A stretch of DNA of 64,000 bases from an uncultured Eubacteriales bacterium (GTDB lineage: Bacteria > Bacillota > Clostridia > HGM11514): the NCBI GenBank assembly GCA_902492655.1, contig CABUMF010000001.1, forward strand, positions 1-64,000, written 5' to 3'. The notes beneath the pieces are model-generated. The model was not told the origin of the DNA. It made no database searches and saw only the letters and a program-made list of their open reading frames with translations. Below, piece by piece: positions 60,328 to 64,000 of the stretch. The translations under genes and the position numbers were made by a program. The number at the start of each line of letters is the position of its first letter. Positions within the stretch are counted from its first letter, which is position 1.

Positions 60328-61157
60328 GCGTTTTGTGCGTAATACGCTTCTTCCTCAGCCTTAACCGCTTGGTGATGCTTGATTCTGAAGAAAACAGAAG
60401 CCGCAAAAGCAACAATCACAAGCAGCAATACAACAAACTGAATTACAAATACAGTAGAGTTCATGCTCTTAAATATGGTGTAGATAAAGAACTGAGGAAC
60501 TGTTGAGCCTATAAAACCGCTTATGTGAGATGCAAGCCCCGCAATAATCCAGAAGAAGGGGAATACAAGGAAAAATCCCTTCTGAGCAAAAACCAGAATA
60601 AGTACTGCGGAAACAATTCCGAGAGCAAACATAATAACAGGGAAAAGCGCAACATCGTTAATGTCGTATTCAACATCCTGAGCTCTGTAATAATCCCTTT
60701 TCATCTCGTTGATAAAGTCCTTTGAAGAAGGATGCTGAGGGAACCAGATAAGCTTTGAGGGTGAGTTATAGGCTGTCCATTCAACCTCGAACTTGGGATC
60801 GGAATCAGCCGTAATATTGTATGTAACGCCGCCACGCTTATCGGTATCCGTGGAAATGAGCTTGTAGTCCAAGCCGTCGATAAGAGTTTGCTTAATCTCG
60901 TTATCGCTGCCCTTAATGGACTTAAGGTCGATTTCTTTTCCGCCGACCACGCATTTAACGGAATTAATGTCGTAATTTTCGTTGTTAAGCTTAACATCTC
61001 CGCCGCTTATGGCATTAATAAACTCCGATGAGCTTTGAGTTTCTTTATAATTATGCTCGTTAATCGTAACGAACATGAGCGCTACATATGCAACCAAAAG
61101 TACCGCCATAACAATGGATGTAATTGTAATAAATTTTTGACTTGCTTTCTTTCCCAT
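60324..61157 (-). CDS. Membrane protein of unknown function
   Basis: 277 residues. An N-terminal helix (FITITSIVMAVLLVAYVALM) is followed by about 130 extracellular residues without a recognised motif, then four helices (ALFPVIMFALGIVSAVLILV, FFLVFPFFWIIAGLASHISG, and two more) and a basic cytosolic end FRIKHHQAVKAEEEAYYAQ. I do not recognise a family. Composition is AT-richer than average. Own promoter at 61194-61222. Confidence 0.75.
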   Translation of the reverse strand: MGKKASQKFITITSIVMAVLLVAYVALMFVTINEHNYKETQSSSEFINAISGGDVKLNNENYDINSVKCVVGGKEIDLKSIKGSDNEIKQTLIDGLDYKLISTDTDKRGGVTYNITADSDPKFEVEWTAYNSPSKLIWFPQHPSSKDFINEMKRDYYRAQDVEYDINDVALFPVIMFALGIVSAVLILVFAQKGFFLVFPFFWIIAGLASHISGFIGSTVPQFFIYTIFKSMNSTVFVIQFVVLLLVIVAFAASVFFRIKHHQAVKAEEEAYYAQNA

Positions 61158-61193
61158 TTCAAAAATCCTTTCGCGATTAGTTTATTACTATAC

Positions 61194-61222
61194 ATTATAT
61201 ACCCTTTTTGAGATATTGTCAA
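61194..61222 (-). promoter_or_regulatory. Promoter of the unknown membrane protein
   Basis: Minus strand TTGACA (61222-61217), 17 bp, TATAAT (61199-61194). Confidence 0.8.
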
Positions 61223-61247
61223 TACCAAATAAGGTAAAAATTAAAAA

Positions 61248-61730
61248 TTATTCGTGAAAAACAATGTCGTCAAACCTCATGCCGATAAGTCCCTGAAGCT
61301 CCTTCGGAGAGAGCTTTATCTGAAGCCCTATTCTGCCTCCGCTGACATAAAAATACGGAAGATTTTCCGCAGAAGCGTCCGCAACGGTTGTAAATTGCTT
61401 TTTCATCCCGACAGGGGAGCAGCCGCCTCTTATATAGCCTGTCAGCCTGTTTATGTCGGCAACATGAATCATTTCAACATTTTTCTCTCCGACCGATTTT
61501 GCCGCCGCCTTGAGGTTAAGCTCCTTTTCGACCGGAATAACGAAAACATAGTGGTTTTTGCTGTGCCCGACGGTCACAAGAGTCTTGTAAACAAAATCGG
61601 GATTTTGATTCATTTTTTCCGCAACCGACACCCCGTCGATTTTCCCGTCGGAGGCATCGTAGGTAAAATACTCGTAAGCGATTTTTGCGCGGTCAAGAAT
61701 CCTCATTGCGTTGGTTTTGTCGAATTTCAT
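61248..61730 (-). CDS. ybaK: Cys-tRNA(Pro) deacylase, YbaK/EbsC family
   Basis: 160 residues. KTNAMRILDRAKIAYEYF, VYKTLVTVGHSKNHYVFVIP, the catalytic Lys region VEKELNLKAAAKSVGEKNVE and YIRGGCSPVGMKKQF are diagnostic. It hydrolyses Cys mischarged on tRNA-Pro. It follows the cyclophilin gene by about 10 bp, with a possible shared transcript. Confidence 0.93.
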   Translation of the reverse strand: MKFDKTNAMRILDRAKIAYEYFTYDASDGKIDGVSVAEKMNQNPDFVYKTLVTVGHSKNHYVFVIPVEKELNLKAAAKSVGEKNVEMIHVADINRLTGYIRGGCSPVGMKKQFTTVADASAENLPYFYVSGGRIGLQIKLSPKELQGLIGMRFDDIVFHE

Positions 61731-61740
61731 AATCCGCCTC

Positions 61741-62247
61741 TTATTCGATTATTTCGGGCTCTTCAAAAGGCTCATCGTCCGAAACGGTAACGGTTTTAAT
61801 AACGATGTCATTTACCGGCCTGTCGGAAAAGCCTGTAGGAGAGCCTGCAATTTCGTCAACAACCTCCAAGCCCGAAATCACCTTGCCGAAAGCGGCGTAC
61901 TGCCCGTCAAGATGAGGTGCATCCTCGTGCATAATGAAAAACTGTGAGCCTGCGCTGTTGGGGTTCATAGCCCTTGCCATGGAAATAACACCACGCTTGT
62001 GAGCCAAGGAGTTTGGCACGCCGTTTGCCAAAAATTCGCCCTTAATGGAATAACCCGGGCCGCCCGTTCCGGTTCCTTCGGGACAGCCGCCCTGTATCAT
62101 GAACCCTTCTATAACTCTGTGGAAAATAAGTCCGTCATAAAAACCCTTTCTTGCAAGTGAAACAAAGTTTTTCACAGTGTTGGGAGCGGCGGTTCTGTCC
62201 ATTTCGAGCTCGATTTTTCCGCCGTTTTGCATTTCGATAGTTACCAT
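61741..62247 (-). CDS. Peptidyl-prolyl cis-trans isomerase, cyclophilin type
   Basis: 168 residues from the ATG at 62247; GGAAAGGA lies 9 nt upstream, and the TTG at 62256 abuts it too closely. YDGLIFHRVIEGFMIQGGCP, GPGYSIKGEF, SAGSQFFIMHEDAPHLDGQY and AFGKVISGLEVVDEI are the cyclophilin core. It has no signal peptide, so it is cytoplasmic. Confidence 0.95.
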   Translation of the reverse strand: MVTIEMQNGGKIELEMDRTAAPNTVKNFVSLARKGFYDGLIFHRVIEGFMIQGGCPEGTGTGGPGYSIKGEFLANGVPNSLAHKRGVISMARAMNPNSAGSQFFIMHEDAPHLDGQYAAFGKVISGLEVVDEIAGSPTGFSDRPVNDIVIKTVTVSDDEPFEEPEIIE

Positions 62248-62271
62248 TTTTGTCAAATCCTTTCCGATTGT

Positions 62272-62445
62272 TTATTGCTTGTCGACAATTTCAATATCGT
62301 CAAGCATAATTTTCACCTGTGATTTTATTTCGGCAATGTATTGCGAACGCAGGATTTGTCGTTCTTGAAGTTCTTCGTTTGTAAGCTCCCGCTGTCTTGA
62401 AATTGCCGTAAGCTCGCTTATTCTTTTAAGCTTTATTTTATCCAT
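62272..62445 (-). CDS. DUF896 (YnzC-like) small protein
   Basis: 57 residues from the ATG at 62445. MDKIKLKRISELTAISRQRE, LTNEELQERQILRSQYIAEI and IEIVDKQ match DUF896: a short two-helix bundle with the LTxEExxEQxxLRxxYI pattern. B. subtilis YnzC/SosA is linked to the SOS operon; no LexA context is seen here. It precedes the cyclophilin gene by 24 bp and may be co-transcribed. Confidence 0.88.
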   Translation of the reverse strand: MDKIKLKRISELTAISRQRELTNEELQERQILRSQYIAEIKSQVKIMLDDIEIVDKQ

Positions 62446-62523
62446 TCAACCACATCCCTAAAACAATTATATCGGCAAAACACGGATATGTCAATAATTT
62501 TTTTAATTCATTGTAAAAAACTG

Positions 62524-62552
62524 TTGATTTATTGAAATTAATCTGTTATAAT
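62524..62552 (+). promoter_or_regulatory. Promoter of the YebC/PmpR gene
   Basis: TTGATT (62524-62529), 17 bp, TATAAT (62547-62552). Confidence 0.75.
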
Positions 62553-62586
62553 ATCTAAGTGAAATATTTTACAGAGGTGAATTTTT

Positions 62587-63312
62587 ATGTCGGGACATTC
62601 CAAGTGGAATAATATCAAGAACAAAAAGGAAAAAACTGACGCCGCAAGAGGAAAGATTTTTACAAAGATAGGCAGAGAGATTGCGGTTGCCGTCAAAGCG
62701 GGAGGACCTGACCCCAATTCCAATTCAAAGCTTAAGGATGTAATTGCAAAAGCGAAGGCAAACAATATGCCTAACGATAATATTGAGAGAAGTATCAAAA
62801 AGGCTTCGGGCGAGCTTGGTGCGACCGAGTTTTTTGAATTTTCGTATGAAGGCTACGGTCCTTCGGGCGTTGCGGTAATTGTTGATATAATGACGGATAA
62901 CAAAAACCGTATAGCAAGCGAGGTTCGTCATGCGTTCGATAAGTTCGGAGGCAACTTGGGGCAGACCGGATGCGTTGGCTTTATGTTTGATAAAAAGGGC
63001 GTAATTGCCATTGAGGAGCAGGACGGAGTTGATGAGGACACCGTTACCATGGCGGCTCTTGAAGCCGGTGCGGACGATGTTTCCTATGATGACGGAGTGT
63101 TTGAGATTTTGACCGCTCCCGAGGATTTTTCTGCCGTAAGAGAAGCGTTGGAGGCGGACGGATATGAGTTCATCAGCGCCGAAATCGAAATGGTTCCTCA
63201 GACCTATGTTAAGCTTGAGGACGAAAAAGATGTCACAAACATGGAAAAAATGATAGATATGCTTGAAGATAACGATGATGTTCAGCATGTTTGGCACAAC
63301 TGGGAAGAATAA
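62587..63312 (+). CDS. YebC/PmpR-family protein
   Basis: 241 residues. MSGHSKWNNIKNKKEKTDAA is the invariant start, then FTKIGREIAVAVKAGGPDPN and NMPNDNIERSIKKASGE, and FEFSYEGYGPSGVAVIVDIM. The family includes transcription regulators and, more recently, translation factors that relieve ribosome stalling. The ribosome site is AGAGGTG. Confidence 0.95.
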   Translation: MSGHSKWNNIKNKKEKTDAARGKIFTKIGREIAVAVKAGGPDPNSNSKLKDVIAKAKANNMPNDNIERSIKKASGELGATEFFEFSYEGYGPSGVAVIVDIMTDNKNRIASEVRHAFDKFGGNLGQTGCVGFMFDKKGVIAIEEQDGVDEDTVTMAALEAGADDVSYDDGVFEILTAPEDFSAVREALEADGYEFISAEIEMVPQTYVKLEDEKDVTNMEKMIDMLEDNDDVQHVWHNWEE

Positions 63313-63323
63313 TTTATACTTTG

Positions 63324-63366
63324 AAAATCTCCAAAAATTACAGTCGGTTTTTTTTGGAGGTTTTTT
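63324..63366 (+). terminator. Terminator after the YebC/PmpR gene
   Basis: AAAATCTCCAAAAA pairs with TTTTTTGGAGGTTTT across an 11-13 nt loop, ending in a T run. Confidence 0.7.
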
Positions 63367-63381
63367 GTTAGGTGATAAATC

Positions 63382-64000
63382 GTGAATATAACCGAGGAGC
63401 TTTTTAAGCTGAGGGACGAAAAATACAAGGAATTTCATTCAAGGCTGATACCGAATATTTCTCCCGATAATATTATAGGAGTCAGAACACCGGTTCTCAG
63501 AAGGTTTTCAAAGAAAATTTACGGAACAGAGGAAGCACTTTCGTTTGTGGAGCACCCTTTATCCCATAGGTATTATGACGAAAAAAATCTTCACGCAATG
63601 CTTATAGAGCCGGAAAAGGATTTTGAAAAAGCCCTTAAGCAATGCGAGGCTTTTTTGGGCGTTATTGATAACTGGGCGACCTGCGATATGTATTCTCCGA
63701 GGGCTTTTAAAAAGCATAAGGATTTAATTGAGCCGAAGATTTTCGAGTGGATGAAATCAGAGCATACTTATACGGTAAGGTTTTCAATCAAAATGGCAAT
63801 GGCTCATTTTCTCGGTGAGGACGAGGCTTATGAGCTTATGGATGCAATTTCCCAAATCCGTTCGGAGGAATACTATATAAATATGATGATTGCGTGGTAT
63901 TTTGCCACGGCTCTTGCAAAGCAGTACGATTTGGCGGAAAAATATTTGCTGTCACATAGGCTGCCCCCTTGGGTACACAACAAGGCAATTCAGAAGGCGG
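63382..64000 (+). CDS. DNA alkylation repair protein, AlkD-like (partial, runs off the window)
   Basis: From a GTG at 63382 (AGGTGAT upstream) the frame stays open for 206 codons to the edge. It starts NITEELFKLRDEKYKEFHSR; later IDNWATCDMYSPRAFKKH and MIAWYFATALAKQYDLAEKY and a PPWVHNKAIQKA end match the HEAT-like repeat fold of DNA alkylation repair enzymes. The family excises bulky or positively charged alkylated bases. Confidence 0.85.
   Translation, partial: MNITEELFKLRDEKYKEFHSRLIPNISPDNIIGVRTPVLRRFSKKIYGTEEALSFVEHPLSHRYYDEKNLHAMLIEPEKDFEKALKQCEAFLGVIDNWATCDMYSPRAFKKHKDLIEPKIFEWMKSEHTYTVRFSIKMAMAHFLGEDEAYELMDAISQIRSEEYYINMMIAWYFATALAKQYDLAEKYLLSHRLPPWVHNKAIQKA

Overview
The window looks like about 64 kb of chromosome from a spore-forming, anaerobic member of the class Clostridia, probably an uncultured gut lineage. 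Supporting signs are sporulation and germination genes (SpoIIE, SpoVT, a gerA-type operon), SLH and stalk-domain surface proteins, a BspA-like leucine-rich repeat protein, a four-subunit 2-oxoacid:ferredoxin oxidoreductase, formate-THF ligase, a CIRCE-controlled hrcA-grpE-dnaK-dnaJ operon, and strong AGGAGG-type ribosome sites with many GTG/TTG starts. No 16S gene is present, so no finer placement is offered.

Layout. 1-3.0 kb: the 5' part of a BspA-like surface protein behind a structured leader, a decayed coding stretch, and a GH4 glycosidase divergent from an AraC regulator. 3.8-18.9 kb: an unusual phage-particle locus. A leftward operon (12.5 to 3.8 kb) encodes scaffold, capsid, connectors, tail tube, tape measure, tail tip, receptor-binding protein, holin and endolysin. 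A rightward operon (15.8-18.9 kb) encodes an HTH protein, an apparent TerS-TerL fusion and the portal. Between them sit two host-like cell-surface genes with their own promoters. I see no integrase, repressor, replication genes or att repeats, so this reads as a domesticated phage or gene-transfer-agent-like machine, or a rearranged remnant. The packaging operon is preceded by an AT-rich stretch and three tandem DnaA boxes. A probable type I toxin-antitoxin unit lies immediately after the portal gene.

19.3-24.0 kb: heat-shock operon. 24.2-27.5 kb: P-loop ATPase, ferredoxin and the 2-oxoacid:ferredoxin oxidoreductase subunits. 27.5-33.4 kb: MacAB/YknXYZ-like export system and an SLH protein. 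33.5-37.2 kb: fhs, tsaE, tsaB, rpiB and a deoxycytidylate deaminase. 37.3-41.6 kb: DUF4160/DUF2442 pair, then a germinant-receptor operon in which the B and C subunits are fused, plus a tiny membrane ORF. 41.6-45.1 kb: RodA/FtsW and SpoIIE, the latter with a Spo0A-type promoter. 45.1-49.1 kb: palindromic repeats, a two-component system, tRNA-Pro(GGG) and a MATE exporter. 49.1-50.5 kb: psd and pssA. 50.6-56.2 kb: pyrimidine operon pyrC-K-D-F-E-B-I. 56.3-62.4 kb: dapA, split TauE/SafE, SpoVT, a DUF4143 ATPase flanked by 163-bp direct repeats, an unknown membrane protein, YbaK, cyclophilin and a DUF896 protein. 62.6-64 kb: YebC/PmpR and a partial AlkD-like protein.

Starts were re-chosen by hand wherever a promoter or ribosome site lies inside the longest open frame. 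All family assignments come from reading the sequence; no database search was run.
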